Shown piece by piece: positions 25,557-34,425 of a stretch of DNA of 34,545 nt. The position numbers and the translations under genes are program-made. The DNA is from Gammaproteobacteria bacterium (GTDB lineage: Bacteria > Pseudomonadota > Gammaproteobacteria > Steroidobacterales > GCA-2729495). Under the pieces are notes generated by a model. It was not told where the DNA came from. It searched no databases and saw only the letters and a program-made list of their open reading frames with translations. The stretch lies in assembly GCA_020853135.1 (NCBI GenBank), contig JADYZO010000038.1, positions 1 through 34,545 on the forward strand. Reading direction: 5' to 3'. Numbering within the stretch: the first letter of the stretch is position 1; each line of letters starts with the position of its first letter.

Positions 25557-25579
25557 AAAATATGTCAGACACCTTTTTC
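25546..25579 (+). repeat. Single REP-like copy at the amidase 3' end (direct repeat with 24158-24190)
   Basis: Same orientation and same 10-bp lead (CCGAGGCATG) as the 5' copy, differing by one substitution and one extra T in the final T-run. It supplies the amidase stop (TGA 25554-25556). Its last two bases overlap the gor stop codon on the minus strand, so it bridges two convergent genes with no spare sequence. Confidence 0.85.
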
Positions 25580-26927
25580 AGCGCAGGGTGACCAGTTCCT
25601 CGGCGAGCGTGGGGTGGATGGCCACGGTGTCGTCGAAATCGCGTTTGGTGGCACCCATGCGGATGGCCACCGCGAAGCCCTGCAGGGCCTCGTCGACGCC
25701 AGGGCCCGCGATATGGCAGCCCACCACCCGCTCATCCACGCCGGCGGTCACCAGCTTCAGGCGTGCCTTCGGTTTGGCCTCGGTGAGCGCGTGGTACATG
25801 GGGACGAACTCCGAGCGATACACCCTGACCGCATCCCCGTGCAGTGTGCGGGCCTGCTCCTCGGTCAGGCCCACGGTGCCCAGCGGCGGATGGGTGAAGA
25901 CCACGGTCGGGATGTTGCGGTAGTCGAGGTGCCGGCCCTCCATCCCGCCGTAGAGGCGGTCGGCCAGCCGCCGGCCTGCGGCGATGGCCACGGGGGTGAG
26001 CTGCTCGCGCCCGGTGACGTCACCGATGGCGAAGATGCCCGGCACGCCGGTCTCCTGAAACCGGTCGGTGGGGATGAAGCCACCCGCATCGCTGTCCACC
26101 CCCGCGGCTTCGAGCCCCAGCTCCGCGGTGGCCGGCAGCCGGCCCACGGCCCAGACCAGGCTGTCGAACGGACCATGCTCGACACCATCGCGGGTGCGCA
26201 GGTGCAGGCCATCCGCACGCCGCTCGAGCGCCTCGGGAATGCTGTGCCAGCGCAGGCTGACACCCCCGGCCTGCAGGCCGGCGGCGGCGGCCTCCTGCAA
26301 CAGGACATCGAAGCGGCGCAGGACGGCATCGTGACGGGCCAGCAGCGTCACCGCCGAACCCAGCGCCTGGAGCAGCCCGGCCAGCTCCACCGCGATGTAG
26401 CCGCTGCCGACGACCGCGGTGCGTGCGGGGCAGTGCTCGAGCTCGAAGAAGCCATCCGAGGTGATGCCGAGACCGGCACCCGGCAGGTCGGGCACCAGCG
26501 GACAGCCGCCGGTGGCGATGATGATGTGACGCCCTTCGAGCACCTCGCTGCCGGCCGCCACCGTGCGCGGCCCGGTCAGCCGGGCGGTGCCGCGGACCAG
26601 GTGGATGCGCCGGCGCTCGAGGTTTCCGGCATAGATGTCGTTGAGGCGGCGCACATAGGCATCGCGTTTTTCCCTGAGCAGCCGCCAGTCCTGCGGCCCG
26701 GTCACCGCAAGCCGGAAGCCATAGTCAGGCGCATCACCCAGCAGGTGGGCGAGATGCGCCGCATTCCACATGACCTTCTTCGGCACGCAACCGACATTGA
26801 CGCAGGTGCCACCGAGGCGCCCCGACTCCACCAGCGCGACGCGGGCGCCATGGTCCGCCGCACGCTGGGCGGCGGCCAGCCCACCGCTGCCGCCACCGAT
26901 CACCACCAGGTCCCAGGGTCCGCCCAT
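25578..26927 (-). CDS. gor: Glutathione-disulfide reductase
   Basis: Reduces oxidised glutathione with NADPH (flavoprotein). The 449-residue length equals that of the E. coli enzyme (450). FAD-binding [20 protein letters not shown] opens the protein. The redox-active disulfide is C42/C47 in [13 protein letters not shown], and the NADPH-domain dinucleotide fold is [21 protein letters not shown] second FAD segment is [19 protein letters not shown], and the C-terminal catalytic His-Glu lies in [12 protein letters not shown]. The start ATG 26927 has GGAG-type sequences upstream; the frame is open further upstream but carries no family sequence. gor lies divergent to prlC, a pairing also near in E. 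coli (rsmJ-prlC-rlmJ-gor). Trypanothione or mercuric reductase is less likely because of the length and ends. Confidence 0.93.
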   Translation of the reverse strand: MGGPWDLVVIGGGSGGLAAAQRAADHGARVALVESGRLGGTCVNVGCVPKKVMWNAAHLAHLLGDAPDYGFRLAVTGPQDWRLLREKRDAYVRRLNDIYAGNLERRRIHLVRGTARLTGPRTVAAGSEVLEGRHIIIATGGCPLVPDLPGAGLGITSDGFFELEHCPARTAVVGSGYIAVELAGLLQALGSAVTLLARHDAVLRRFDVLLQEAAAAGLQAGGVSLRWHSIPEALERRADGLHLRTRDGVEHGPFDSLVWAVGRLPATAELGLEAAGVDSDAGGFIPTDRFQETGVPGIFAIGDVTGREQLTPVAIAAGRRLADRLYGGMEGRHLDYRNIPTVVFTHPPLGTVGLTEEQARTLHGDAVRVYRSEFVPMYHALTEAKPKARLKLVTAGVDERVVGCHIAGPGVDEALQGFAVAIRMGATKRDFDDTVAIHPTLAEELVTLR

Positions 26928-26950
26928 GCTCCACTCCGTCCGTACCGCCG

Positions 26951-26980
26951 ATGCCAAATGGCCGCGGCGCGCACCATAAT
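26951..26980 (+). promoter_or_regulatory. Candidate promoter of prlC
   Basis: ATGCCA (26951-26956) and CATAAT (26975-26980) are spaced by 18 bp in the 59-bp gor-prlC gap. A start 7 bp after the -10 box falls on the prlC ATG at 26987. The start codon has no Shine-Dalgarno sequence, the same geometry as at argS. Confidence 0.35.
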
Positions 26981-26986
26981 AGCCGG

Positions 26987-29053
26987 ATGGACAATCCCCT
27001 TCTGGACACTGCGGCGGGCGCCCTGCCCGCCTTCGCCTCGATTCGCCCCGAGCACGTCGAGCCCGCCCTCGAGCAGGCGCTGGTTGCCAACCGGGCGGCA
27101 CTGGCGCAGATCCTCGCCGGCAGCCGCGAGGGAAAGGCCGGCTTCGACGACCTGGTCCCGCCACTGGAGGAACTGGGTGACCGCCTCCAAAGGATATGGG
27201 CTCCCGTCAGCCACCTGCATGCGGTCGCCAACACGCCCGAACTGCGGGAGGCCTTCAACCGCTGCCTGCCCCAGCTGGCGCGCTACCAGACCGAGATCTC
27301 GCAGAACGTCGAGTTGTACCGGCTGTTCGACGCGGTGGCGAAGAACATGCCCGAGGGGGGCGAGGAAGGCACCCGTGCGCTGCTCGACCATGCGCTGCGG
27401 GATTTCCGCCTCTCGGGGGTCAGCCTGCCCGACGCCGAAAAGCGCCGCTTCATGGAGATCATGGAGGCGCTGGCCGAAAAGCAGGCGGTGTTCGAGCAGA
27501 ACCTGCTCGATGCCATGGCGGCCTGGAGCCACCACGAGGCCGACGCCGCGCGACTGGAGGGCATCCCGGCCAGCACGCTCGAGCGCGCTGCGGAGGCCGC
27601 CCGCGCCGATGGCCGGAGCGGCTGGCTGTTCCGGCTCGACCAGCCGGGCTACATCGCAGTGCTCACCCACGCCCGCAGCCGCGCCCTGCGCGCGCTGTTC
27701 CACCGGGCCTGGGCCACCCGCGCCTCGGACCAGGCACCCTCGCCGCCCGACTTCGACAACAGCCGCCTCATGGACGAGATCCTCGCGCTGCGCCACGAGG
27801 CCGCGGAACTGGTGGGCTTCACCGACTTCGCCGAATACTCGCTCGCCACCAAGATGGCCGGCTCGGTGCAGGAGGTGCGCAGCTTCCTCGACCGGCTCAC
27901 CGCCGCCTCACGGCATGCGGCCCAGCAGGAATTCGCCGAGCTCGAAGCCTTCGCCGGCCACCCGCTCGCCGCCTGGGATGTGGCCTTCTACTCGGAGGAA
28001 TTGCGGCGGCAGAAGTTCGCGATCTCCGACGAGGAGCTGCGGCCGTATTTCCCGCTGCCGCGGGTGCTGGCGGGACTCATCGGCCTCGTCGGCCGGCTCT
28101 ACGGCCTGCGCCTGGAAGCCGACGGGCAGGTCGATGTCTGGCACCCGGCCGCGCGCTACTTCCGCGTGCTCGACGCCGGCGGCACGCTCATCGGCGGCCT
28201 GTACACGGATTTCTACACGCGCCCCGAGAAGCGCAGCGGCGCCTGGATGGATGATGCCATCAGCCGCAAGCGCCTCGGCGGCCCGCTGCAGCTGCCGGTG
28301 GCGCACCTGGTCTGCAACTTCGCCCCGCCCTCTGCCAGCACGCCGAGCCTGCTCTCGCACGACGAGGTGCTGACGCTGTTCCACGAGATGGGGCACGCGC
28401 TGCACCACCTGCTCACCCGCATCGATTACCCGAGCGTCGCCGGCATCCACGGCGTGCCCTGGGATGCGGTGGAGCTGCCGAGCCAGTTCATGGAGGGCTT
28501 CGCCTGGGAGCCTGAGATCCTCGCCATGATCTCCGGCCACCACCAGGGCGGAGCGCCGCTGCCACGCGAACTCGTGGATCGGCTGCGTGCCTCGCGGGTG
28601 TTCCAGGGCGCCATGCACATGGTGCGCCAGCTCGAGTTCGCGCTGTTCGACCTGCGCATCCACGCCGAATACGCCCCCGGGCAGGGCGGGCGCATCATGC
28701 AGCTGCTCGGCGAGGTGCGCGATGCCGTCGCGGTGGTGCCCGCCGCCGCCTACGACCGGTTCCCGCACGGCTTCGCCCACATCTTCGGTGGCGGGTATGC
28801 GGCCGGCTACTACAGCTACAAGTGGGCCGAGGTGCTGTCCTCCGACGCCTATGCCGCCTTCGAGGAGGAGGGCGTGCTCAACCCCGCGCCCGCAGCACGC
28901 TTCCGCCGGGAGATCCTCGAGATCGGCGGCACCCGCGACATCGGCGTGGCCTTCCGCGCCTTCCGTGGCCGCCCGCCCGACATCGCCGCGCTGCTGCGCC
29001 ACTCCGGCATCACCGCAGCGGCCGCCGGCGAGACCGCCACCGCGCCCGCCTGA
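26987..29053 (+). CDS. prlC: Oligopeptidase A (M3 family metallopeptidase)
   Basis: Cytoplasmic zinc peptidase that degrades signal peptides and other oligopeptides. The 688-residue protein is close to E. coli PrlC (680). The zinc site HEMGH is at residues 466-470 ([18 protein letters not shown]), preceded by an N-terminal helical region starting [20 protein letters not shown] and followed by [20 protein letters not shown] and the substrate-binding [20 protein letters not shown]. Start ATG 26987 is chosen from the conserved N-terminus. It is the first gene of prlC-xthA-HD-rimO. Confidence 0.95.
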   Translation: MDNPLLDTAAGALPAFASIRPEHVEPALEQALVANRAALAQILAGSREGKAGFDDLVPPLEELGDRLQRIWAPVSHLHAVANTPELREAFNRCLPQLARYQTEISQNVELYRLFDAVAKNMPEGGEEGTRALLDHALRDFRLSGVSLPDAEKRRFMEIMEALAEKQAVFEQNLLDAMAAWSHHEADAARLEGIPASTLERAAEAARADGRSGWLFRLDQPGYIAVLTHARSRALRALFHRAWATRASDQAPSPPDFDNSRLMDEILALRHEAAELVGFTDFAEYSLATKMAGSVQEVRSFLDRLTAASRHAAQQEFAELEAFAGHPLAAWDVAFYSEELRRQKFAISDEELRPYFPLPRVLAGLIGLVGRLYGLRLEADGQVDVWHPAARYFRVLDAGGTLIGGLYTDFYTRPEKRSGAWMDDAISRKRLGGPLQLPVAHLVCNFAPPSASTPSLLSHDEVLTLFHEMGHALHHLLTRIDYPSVAGIHGVPWDAVELPSQFMEGFAWEPEILAMISGHHQGGAPLPRELVDRLRASRVFQGAMHMVRQLEFALFDLRIHAEYAPGQGGRIMQLLGEVRDAVAVVPAAAYDRFPHGFAHIFGGGYAAGYYSYKWAEVLSSDAYAAFEEEGVLNPAPAARFRREILEIGGTRDIGVAFRAFRGRPPDIAALLRHSGITAAAAGETATAPA

Positions 29054-29067
29054 CAGCACCACGACGC

Positions 29068-29832
29068 ATGAAGATCGCCACTTGGAACGTCAACTCCATC
29101 CGCCAGCGCCTCGGGCATGTCCGGGACTGGCTGGTCGAGGCGCAGCCGGACGTGCTGGCGCTGCAGGAAATCAAGGTGGTGACCGAGGGCTTCCCCGCCG
29201 TCGAGTTCGAGGCCCTCGGCTACCACTGCGCGGTGGACGGGCAGAAGAGCTACAACGGCGTGGCGCTGCTGTCGCGGCTGCCGCCGGCTGCGGTCACCCC
29301 CGGGATCGCCGGCTTCGAGGATGAGCAGAAGCGGGTGCTGGCGGCGAGCTACGCTGGCGTCCGGGTGTTCAACCTCTACGTGCCGAACGGCCAGAGCGTG
29401 GGCTCGGACAAATACGGGTACAAGCTGCGCTGGCTGGCGGCACTGCACGATCACCTGCGTGAGGAGCTCAGCCGCCACGAGCAGATCGTCGTCGTGGGTG
29501 ACTTCAACATCGCCCCCGAGGACCGCGACGTGCATGACCCCGATGAATGGCGCGGCCAGGTGCTCTGCAGCGACCCCGAGCGCGAGAGGCTGCGTGCGCT
29601 GCTCGACCTTGGCTTCGTTGATGTCTTCCGCTGCTTCGACCAGCCCGGGCAGGCGTTCAGCTGGTGGGACTACCGGGCTGCGGCATTCCGTCGCAACCGG
29701 GGCCTGCGCATCGACCTGATCCTGGCCTCGCCCGCACTGGCTGCAACCGCCACCGCCAGCGGCATCGACCGCGGTCCCCGGGGGCGCGAACAACCCTCCG
29801 ACCACACCCCGGCCTGGGCGAGCTTCGGCTGA
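29068..29832 (+). CDS. xthA: Exodeoxyribonuclease III
   Basis: AP endonuclease and 3'-5' exonuclease of base excision repair (endonuclease/exonuclease/phosphatase fold). The 254-residue protein begins [20 protein letters not shown], with metal ligand Glu in LALQEIKV. It has [18 protein letters not shown] with the catalytic Asp-Asn pair, and ends with the [10 protein letters not shown] catalytic Asp-His. The length matches the XthA/ExoIII family. It starts 14 bp after prlC, probably in the same transcript. Confidence 0.94.
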   Translation: MKIATWNVNSIRQRLGHVRDWLVEAQPDVLALQEIKVVTEGFPAVEFEALGYHCAVDGQKSYNGVALLSRLPPAAVTPGIAGFEDEQKRVLAASYAGVRVFNLYVPNGQSVGSDKYGYKLRWLAALHDHLREELSRHEQIVVVGDFNIAPEDRDVHDPDEWRGQVLCSDPERERLRALLDLGFVDVFRCFDQPGQAFSWWDYRAAAFRRNRGLRIDLILASPALAATATASGIDRGPRGREQPSDHTPAWASFG

Positions 29833-29909
29833 TCGATAGTCATAATCCGCATTCTCCGGGCCATTGGCGGGTTGTGCCGGGGCAGGGGCAGGTCCAGAAT
29901 TCCCGCTGC

Positions 29910-30953
29910 ATGTCGTCCGACTACAGCTACATCGAGCAGACCGCCAGCCGGCCGTTCCGCATCCGGCCCAACGAGTACGATGTCACCGGCCGGGTCTGCG
30001 TGAGCGATCCCGGCGAGGTCCGTGATGCCATCCAGGGCATCTTCCAGCAGGCCTTCCCCGGCGGTGCATTCGACATCCTCTGGGTCGCCTTCCACGATTT
30101 CGAACGCCTGTTCCGTGGCGACTACGAGGATTACCTCGGCTGCGACACCGTCTACCACGACATCCAGCACACGCTGGACATGACGCTCGCCATGGCGCGG
30201 CTGCTCGCGGGCCACGAGAAGACCTGCGCCCCGGCGGACCGTCTCGGCCACGAGCGGGCGGTGGTGGGACTCATCGCTGCGCTGTTCCACGATGCCGGCT
30301 ACATCCGCCGGAGGTCGGAGCCGGGCGTGCTCAACGGGGCGGAGTTCACCGGCCTGCACGTCTCGCGCAGCGCGGAATTCCTGCGCAATTACCTGCCGCG
30401 GATCGGGCTGGCGCACCAGGCCGGGGTGGCCGCCCAGGTGGTGCACTTCACCGGCTACGAGATGAGCCTCGACGACATCGAACTGGTGGACCCGAAGGAC
30501 AGCCTGATGGGGCACCTGCTCGGCACCGCGGACCTGATGGCGCAGATGGCGGACCGCTGCTACCTCGAGAAATGCCGGGACCGCCTGTATGCGGAATTCG
30601 TGCTGGCCGGCGTGGCCACACGCCCCGTTGCCGCCGGGGACCGGATCCAGTACCAGTCCGGCATCGACCTGCTGCGCCAGACGCCCGGCTTCTTCCGCCA
30701 CTCGGTCCGCGAGCGCCTCGACAACAAGTTCAACCGTGCCTACCGCTACATCGAGGCCGTCTGCGACGGGCGCAACCCGTACTTCGAGGCCATCGAGCAG
30801 AACATGGCGCACCTGGAGCGCATCGTCGACAGCGAAGACTGGCAGAAGCTGCGCCGCCAGCCCCCCTGCTTCACCGCACTCGAGCAGCCGATGCAGCACG
30901 TCAGCGGGCTGGTCAGCCGCCAGCTGGCCCGCATCGAGATGCCCGTCCTCTAG
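29910..30953 (+). CDS. HD-domain phosphohydrolase-like protein
   Basis: A 347-residue cytoplasmic protein with metal-binding residues arranged as in HD/PDEase-superfamily phosphohydrolases: H83 and H87 in TVYHDIQHTLDMTLAM and the HD pair H127-D128 in LIAALFHDAGYIRRR, followed by GLHVSRSAEFLRNYL. The first motif resembles the HNxxH block of class I cyclic nucleotide phosphodiesterases. The substrate is unknown; a cyclic (di)nucleotide or another phosphomonoester is possible. No GGDEF, EAL or classic HD-GYP signature is visible. The ATG at 29910 has no clear ribosome site, and the upstream 77 bp contains no gene. rimO follows 24 bp later. Confidence 0.75.
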   Translation: MSSDYSYIEQTASRPFRIRPNEYDVTGRVCVSDPGEVRDAIQGIFQQAFPGGAFDILWVAFHDFERLFRGDYEDYLGCDTVYHDIQHTLDMTLAMARLLAGHEKTCAPADRLGHERAVVGLIAALFHDAGYIRRRSEPGVLNGAEFTGLHVSRSAEFLRNYLPRIGLAHQAGVAAQVVHFTGYEMSLDDIELVDPKDSLMGHLLGTADLMAQMADRCYLEKCRDRLYAEFVLAGVATRPVAAGDRIQYQSGIDLLRQTPGFFRHSVRERLDNKFNRAYRYIEAVCDGRNPYFEAIEQNMAHLERIVDSEDWQKLRRQPPCFTALEQPMQHVSGLVSRQLARIEMPVL

Positions 30954-30977
30954 TGCGGGGCCCGGCCTGACAGCACC

Positions 30978-32294
30978 ATGGCGAAAGCCCCGCCCCGCAT
31001 CGGCTTCGTGAGCCTCGGCTGCCCGAAGGCACTGGTCGACTCCGAGCGCATCCTCACCCGGCTGCGCGCCGAGGGCTACGAGATCAGCCCGAGCTATGAG
31101 GGCGCCAATCTGGTGGTGGTGAACACCTGCGGCTTCATCGATGCCGCGGTGGAGGAATCCCTGGAGGCCATCGGCGAGGCGCTCGACCAGAACGGCCGCG
31201 TCATCGTCACCGGCTGCCTGGGCGCGCGCGCCGAGACCATCACCGACCGGCACCCTGCGGTGCTGGCCGTGACGGGACCGCAGGCCTACGGCGAGGTGAT
31301 GGAGGCCGTGCACACGCACGCCCCGAAGCCCCACGACCCCCACCTCGACCTCGTGCCCGCGCAGGGCATCCGCCTCACGCCGCGCCACTACGCGTACCTC
31401 AAGATCAGCGAAGGCTGCAACCACCACTGCAGCTTCTGCATCATCCCGAGCCTGCGCGGCGCGCTGGCCAGCCGCGGCATCGACGAGGTCATGCAGGAGG
31501 CCGCGCGCCTGGTGAAGGCCGGCGTGAAGGAGCTGCTGGTGATCTCGCAGGACACCAGCGCCTACGGCGCCGACACCAGGTACCGCCCCGGACTCTGGAA
31601 TGGCCAGCCGCTGAAGACCCGCTTCCTCGACCTGGCGCGCGCGCTGGGCGGGCTCGGTGCCTGGGTGCGCCTGCACTACGTCTACCCCTACCCGCACGTG
31701 GACGAGGTCATCCCGCTGATGGCCGAGGGCCGGGTGCTGCCCTACCTCGACATCCCCTTCCAGCACGCCAGCCCGCGCATCCTCAGGCTCATGCGCCGGC
31801 CCGCACACGCCGAGGACACGCTCGCGCGCATCCGCCGCTGGCGGGAAACCTGCCCGGACATCACCCTGCGCAGCACCTTCATCACCGGTTTCCCGGGTGA
31901 AACCGCGGATGACTTCCGGATGCTGCTCGACTGGCTGGAGGAGGCCCGGCTCGACCGGGTCGGTTGCTTCACCTACTCTCCGGTCGCCGGCGCGGCGGCC
32001 AACGAGCTGCCCGACCCGGTGCCCGCCGAGGTCGCCGAGGAGCGCAAGGCGCGCTTCATGGAGGCCGCTGCGCGAATCAGCGCTGCGCGGCTCGCCGCGA
32101 AGGTGGGCCGGCGCATGCGCGTCCTGGTGGATGAGGTGGGCGCCGGTGGCGCCATCGCCCGCAGCCCCGGCGACGCGCCCGAGATCGATGGCGTGGTGCG
32201 GATCGGCAAGCCCGGCCCGTGCAAGCCCGGCGATTTCCTCGATGTGGTCATCACCGGCTCGGACGCCTACGACCTCGACGCCCGGCTGGCCTGA
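30978..32294 (+). CDS. rimO: Ribosomal protein S12 methylthiotransferase RimO
   Basis: Adds a methylthio group to Asp of ribosomal protein S12 by radical SAM chemistry. The 438-residue enzyme has the auxiliary [4Fe-4S] ligands C15 ([15 protein letters not shown]), C51 ([16 protein letters not shown]) and C80 (VTGCLGA). The radical SAM cluster ligands are C147, C151 and C154 ([17 protein letters not shown]). A C-terminal TRAM domain starts near residue 360. The [12 protein letters not shown] and [11 protein letters not shown] wording is typical of RimO rather than MiaB. It converges on the CoA-binding gene with 18 bp between stops. Confidence 0.96.
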   Translation: MAKAPPRIGFVSLGCPKALVDSERILTRLRAEGYEISPSYEGANLVVVNTCGFIDAAVEESLEAIGEALDQNGRVIVTGCLGARAETITDRHPAVLAVTGPQAYGEVMEAVHTHAPKPHDPHLDLVPAQGIRLTPRHYAYLKISEGCNHHCSFCIIPSLRGALASRGIDEVMQEAARLVKAGVKELLVISQDTSAYGADTRYRPGLWNGQPLKTRFLDLARALGGLGAWVRLHYVYPYPHVDEVIPLMAEGRVLPYLDIPFQHASPRILRLMRRPAHAEDTLARIRRWRETCPDITLRSTFITGFPGETADDFRMLLDWLEEARLDRVGCFTYSPVAGAAANELPDPVPAEVAEERKARFMEAAARISAARLAAKVGRRMRVLVDEVGAGGAIARSPGDAPEIDGVVRIGKPGPCKPGDFLDVVITGSDAYDLDARLA

Positions 32295-32312
32295 GGCCGT
32301 CCGGGGGACTGC

Positions 32313-32735
32313 TCAGCCCAGTCCCAGCCGCCCCCATTCGATGGCCGGGCAGCGGTCCATGATCACCGTGAGCCCTGCACGGCGGCCACGTTCGGCGGCC
32401 GCTTCGTTGACCACGCCGAGTTGCATCCAGACCACCCTGGCACCGATTGCGATCGCCTCGTCGACCACGGGACCTGCGGCCCCGGAGTTGCGGAACACGT
32501 CCACCATGTCCACCGGGACGGGGATCGAGGCCAGGTCCGCGTACACCGTCTCGCCGAGCAGCGTCTCCCCCGCGTGCCCCGGATTCACCGGGATACAGCG
32601 GTAACCCCTGCCCTGCAGGAAGGCCATCACCTCATGCGAGGCGCGGTGCGCCTTGGGCGAGGCGCCGACCACCGCGATGGTCTTCACCCCGCGCAGGGTG
32701 GCGGTGATGAGGTCATCCGTCGTCGCCACGGCCAC
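32313..32735 (-). CDS. CoA-binding domain protein (YccU-like)
   Basis: A 140-residue single-domain Rossmann protein of the CoA_binding_2 type: [20 protein letters not shown], then [20 protein letters not shown], and [20 protein letters not shown]. The C-terminal half contains the conserved [19 protein letters not shown] with a MDRCPAIEW ending. These proteins bind CoA or a related nucleotide but their reaction is not established. No ATG fits; GTG 32735 or GTG 32729 is the start, just 4-10 bp after the stop of the upstream PNPOx-fold gene, suggesting one operon. Confidence 0.85.
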   Translation of the reverse strand: MAVATTDDLITATLRGVKTIAVVGASPKAHRASHEVMAFLQGRGYRCIPVNPGHAGETLLGETVYADLASIPVPVDMVDVFRNSGAAGPVVDEAIAIGARVVWMQLGVVNEAAAERGRRAGLTVIMDRCPAIEWGRLGLG

Positions 32736-32739
32736 GGAA

Positions 32740-33309
32740 CTACTTCGCCCTGCGGGCCGCGGCCCTTGCAGCCGGCTTGCGCGTGGTGCGGGCCGGCATG
32801 CGTTCCCAGCGTTGCTTGGCGGCGTAGCCAAGCTTCCACAGCCAGGTCTCGGTGTAGAGGATCTTCTCCGGCACGATCCGGCAGATCTGGCGCTCGAAGG
32901 GCTTGCTCGTGTCCATGCCGAGATCGCGCATCCACTCGTACCAGCGGAACACCTGCATGCCGCGCTCCCAGCCCGGCGCATGCGGCTCGATGATCTGCGC
33001 GCGGCCGAAGACCTGCAGGCCGCGGGCGCTGTGCCAGCCGTGGTAGGCCGCATGCACCGCAACCGACACCCGCGGATCGGCCTGCATCGCCTTGAGCTTG
33101 GGCGTGCCCGGGTCGGGGAGCAGGTAGAGCTCCAGCCCATCGGCGTGGTACTCGATGGGGCTCGCGATCGGCTGGCCCTTGCCACCCACCGTCGCCAGCA
33201 CGCACATGTTGGTCGAGCCGAGCAGCTGCTGGATGCGGTCCTCCAGCTGGGCACGGGGCAGGGTCTTGCGGGGCCACGGGGGTTCGACCCAGGGATAGGC
33301 GGTGCTCAT
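32740..33309 (-). CDS. Pyridoxamine 5'-phosphate oxidase-fold protein
   Basis: A 189-residue protein with the split-barrel flavin/heme-binding fold of the PNPOx superfamily. It shows [20 protein letters not shown] followed by [20 protein letters not shown] and [19 protein letters not shown], the core barrel strands. The C-terminal tail is basic ([13 protein letters not shown]). The exact cofactor and substrate are not readable; it is not PdxH itself by length or motif. ATG 33309 is preferred over ATG 33324 because GGAGA lies about 9 bp upstream of it. A hairpin (33334-33353, CTGGCTG/CAGCCAG stem, 7 bp) lies upstream of the start. Confidence 0.75.
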   Translation of the reverse strand: MSTAYPWVEPPWPRKTLPRAQLEDRIQQLLGSTNMCVLATVGGKGQPIASPIEYHADGLELYLLPDPGTPKLKAMQADPRVSVAVHAAYHGWHSARGLQVFGRAQIIEPHAPGWERGMQVFRWYEWMRDLGMDTSKPFERQICRIVPEKILYTETWLWKLGYAAKQRWERMPARTTRKPAARAAARRAK

Positions 33310-33435
33310 GACGACATTCTCCATTGCGGGATGCTGGCTGGCCCTGCAGCCAGACCCGTTATGGTGCCAGAGCGCGTGCCGGTAGCGAACCGGGTGGCGG
33401 AGCGCTGAGAGGGAGGGGCAGGCAAGAAAGCTTTC

Positions 33436-33463
33436 GGGTCCGGAGACCTGCCCCGATTCAAAG
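33436..33463 (+). repeat. 28-bp repeat, left copy (27/28 identical to 34356-34383)
   Basis: Reads GGGTCCGGAGACCTGC then CCCGATTCAAAG. The right copy differs only at position 10 (G here, C there). Both copies are in the same orientation, 920 bp apart. On the minus strand it abuts and terminates a truncated reading frame (TGA within TTTGAATCG). It may be an IS terminal repeat left after deletion, or a REP-like footprint. The gene-free interval 33310-33435 holds only the hairpin noted for the PNPOx gene. Confidence 0.85.
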
Positions 33464-33556
33464 TAGTGCCAGGTGTCCGATCGCCGTCGGCAGTTCGATC
33501 CCCAGCCGCGCGGCCAAGTCGAACGTCTTCGGGTGATCCAGGGCTTCTAGCTTCAT
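33458..33556 (-). pseudogene. 5' remnant of a small helix-rich gene truncated by the 28-bp repeat
   Basis: A start ATG at 33556, with GAGGG upstream, opens a 32-codon frame: MKLEALDHPKTFDLAARLGI followed by ELPTAIGHLALL and a stop provided by the repeat. The wording HPKT.DLAARLG..LPTAIGHL resembles the N-terminus of longer phage- or plasmid-type DNA-binding proteins, but I know this only as an impression. The reading frame breaks exactly at the repeat boundary, which supports truncation by insertion or deletion. Confidence 0.5.
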
Positions 33557-33579
33557 GCGGCCCTCCCTCGACCGCTTGC

Positions 33580-33602
33580 AATATATCTAATATGGTATAT
33601 TA
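33580..33602 (+). promoter_or_regulatory. AT-rich inverted repeat upstream of hicA (operator/promoter)
   Basis: AATATATC and GTATATTA form an imperfect inverted repeat around TAATATG, ending 8 bp before the hicA GTG. It contains -10-like hexamers (TAATAT, TATATT). This is the expected kind of site for autoregulation by a HicAB complex through the HicB helix-turn-helix. Confidence 0.45.
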
Positions 33603-33610
33603 TCGAGCCT

Positions 33611-33796
33611 GTGAACGGTAAGCAGGTCGTCAAGGCGCTCCAGGCTGCAGGCTTCAGGGTGATTCGGGCCAGCGGCAGCCACCACATCCTCACCAACGGC
33701 GAGCGCAAGGTGACGGTGCCAGTGCATGGTTCGGCCGATGTGAAGATCGGCACGCTGAAGAGCATCGAGAAACAAGCTGGAGTGAAACTGAAATGA
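33611..33796 (+). CDS. hicA: HicA-family mRNA interferase toxin
   Basis: A 61-residue HicA toxin, a ribosome-independent mRNase with a dsRBD-like fold. It shows the N-terminal GKQVVKALQAAGFRVIRASG, the catalytic histidine in ASGSHHILTNG, and the VTVPVHGSADVKIGTLKSIE strand-helix end. Translation starts at GTG 33611. Its last codons overlap the hicB start by 4 bp, so the pair is translationally coupled. Length and motifs are standard for HicA. Confidence 0.92.
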   Translation: MNGKQVVKALQAAGFRVIRASGSHHILTNGERKVTVPVHGSADVKIGTLKSIEKQAGVKLK

Positions 33797-34218
33797 AAAC
33801 CGCCATCCGTTATTCGGCTGTACTCGCGCCTCAGCCCGAGGGCGGCTTTACCGTGACCTTCCCGGACATTCCCGAGGCCATCACCGAGGGCGACACCCGC
33901 GAGGCGGCCCTGTTCAACGCCGCCGAGGTGTTGACGCTGTGCCTGGTGCAGCGGCTCGAAGACGGGGACGCCATTCCGGATGCCGAACGCGTCAAGGGCG
34001 GCGTCTGGGTGGAGCCTCATGCAACGGTGCAGGTGGCACTTCTGGTGCGCCGGACGCGCGAAGAGCAGGGCCGCACGCTGGCCGAGCTGGCGCGCGCGCT
34101 TGAAACCAGCTGGCCGACCGTGCAGCGCCTCGAGAAGCCGGGCGCCAACCCGACGCTGCGCCAACTCGAGCGCACGGCCGCAGCCCTGGGAAAGCGCCTG
34201 ATCATCGAAATGGCCTGA
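33793..34218 (+). CDS. hicB: HicB-family antitoxin with XRE-type helix-turn-helix
   Basis: A 141-residue antitoxin with two parts: an N-terminal HicB partial RNase H-like fold (about 1-70; YSAVLAPQPEGGFTVTFPDI then EAITEGDTREAALFNAAEVL), and a C-terminal XRE-type helix-turn-helix (about 85-141; TLAELARALETSWPTVQRLE). It neutralises HicA and probably represses the operon by binding the inverted repeat upstream. The HTH-bearing form is one of the known HicB classes. The module sits between two disrupted gene remnants, which points to recent acquisition or plasmid/phage origin. Confidence 0.92.
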   Translation: MKTAIRYSAVLAPQPEGGFTVTFPDIPEAITEGDTREAALFNAAEVLTLCLVQRLEDGDAIPDAERVKGGVWVEPHATVQVALLVRRTREEQGRTLAELARALETSWPTVQRLEKPGANPTLRQLERTAAALGKRLIIEMA

Positions 34219-34227
34219 GCCGCTCAT

Positions 34228-34355
34228 TCAGGCGGACACCATCGCCACGCCTGCGAGCCGCCACGGGATCAGCTTCTGCCGCATCTCGGCGCGCATCCGC
34301 GCCTGCCCCAAGTCATAGGACCGCTGGAGAGCCGCGCGGAATTCCTCACGGGTTA
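34228..34355 (-). pseudogene. 3' remnant of an unrecognised gene cut by the 28-bp repeat
   Basis: A minus-strand frame enters from the repeat edge at 34355 and ends at the TGA 34228-34230, giving LTREEFRAALQRSYDLGQAR then MRAEMRQKLIPWRLAGVAMV-SA, a helical, charged tail of 42 residues. No start codon precedes the repeat, so only the C-terminus survives. The upstream part may lie beyond the transposase fragment. I do not recognise the family. Confidence 0.4.
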
Positions 34356-34383
34356 GGGTCCGGACACCTGCCCCGATTCAAAG
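34356..34383 (+). repeat. 28-bp repeat, right copy (IS end candidate)
   Basis: GGGTCCGGACACCTGC then CCCGATTCAAAG. It lies 42 bp beyond the stop codon of the transposase fragment and marks the junction with the gene remnant, so it is a good candidate for the terminal inverted repeat of that insertion sequence. It has one mismatch to the copy at 33436. Confidence 0.7.
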
Positions 34384-34425
34384 GGGATTAAGACGCGTCC
34401 GCACGCCCTCGATCACCCGGCGGTT

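Noticed and set aside
25614-28373. 919-codon plus-strand frame across gor and prlC
   Set aside because: It crosses two genes on opposite strands that both have full family motifs; its own translation has none.
33436-34383. 28-bp repeats as integrase attachment sites of a genomic island
   Set aside because: No integrase or tRNA gene is present, and the right copy lies at the end of a transposase-bearing element, so an IS end is the simpler reading.
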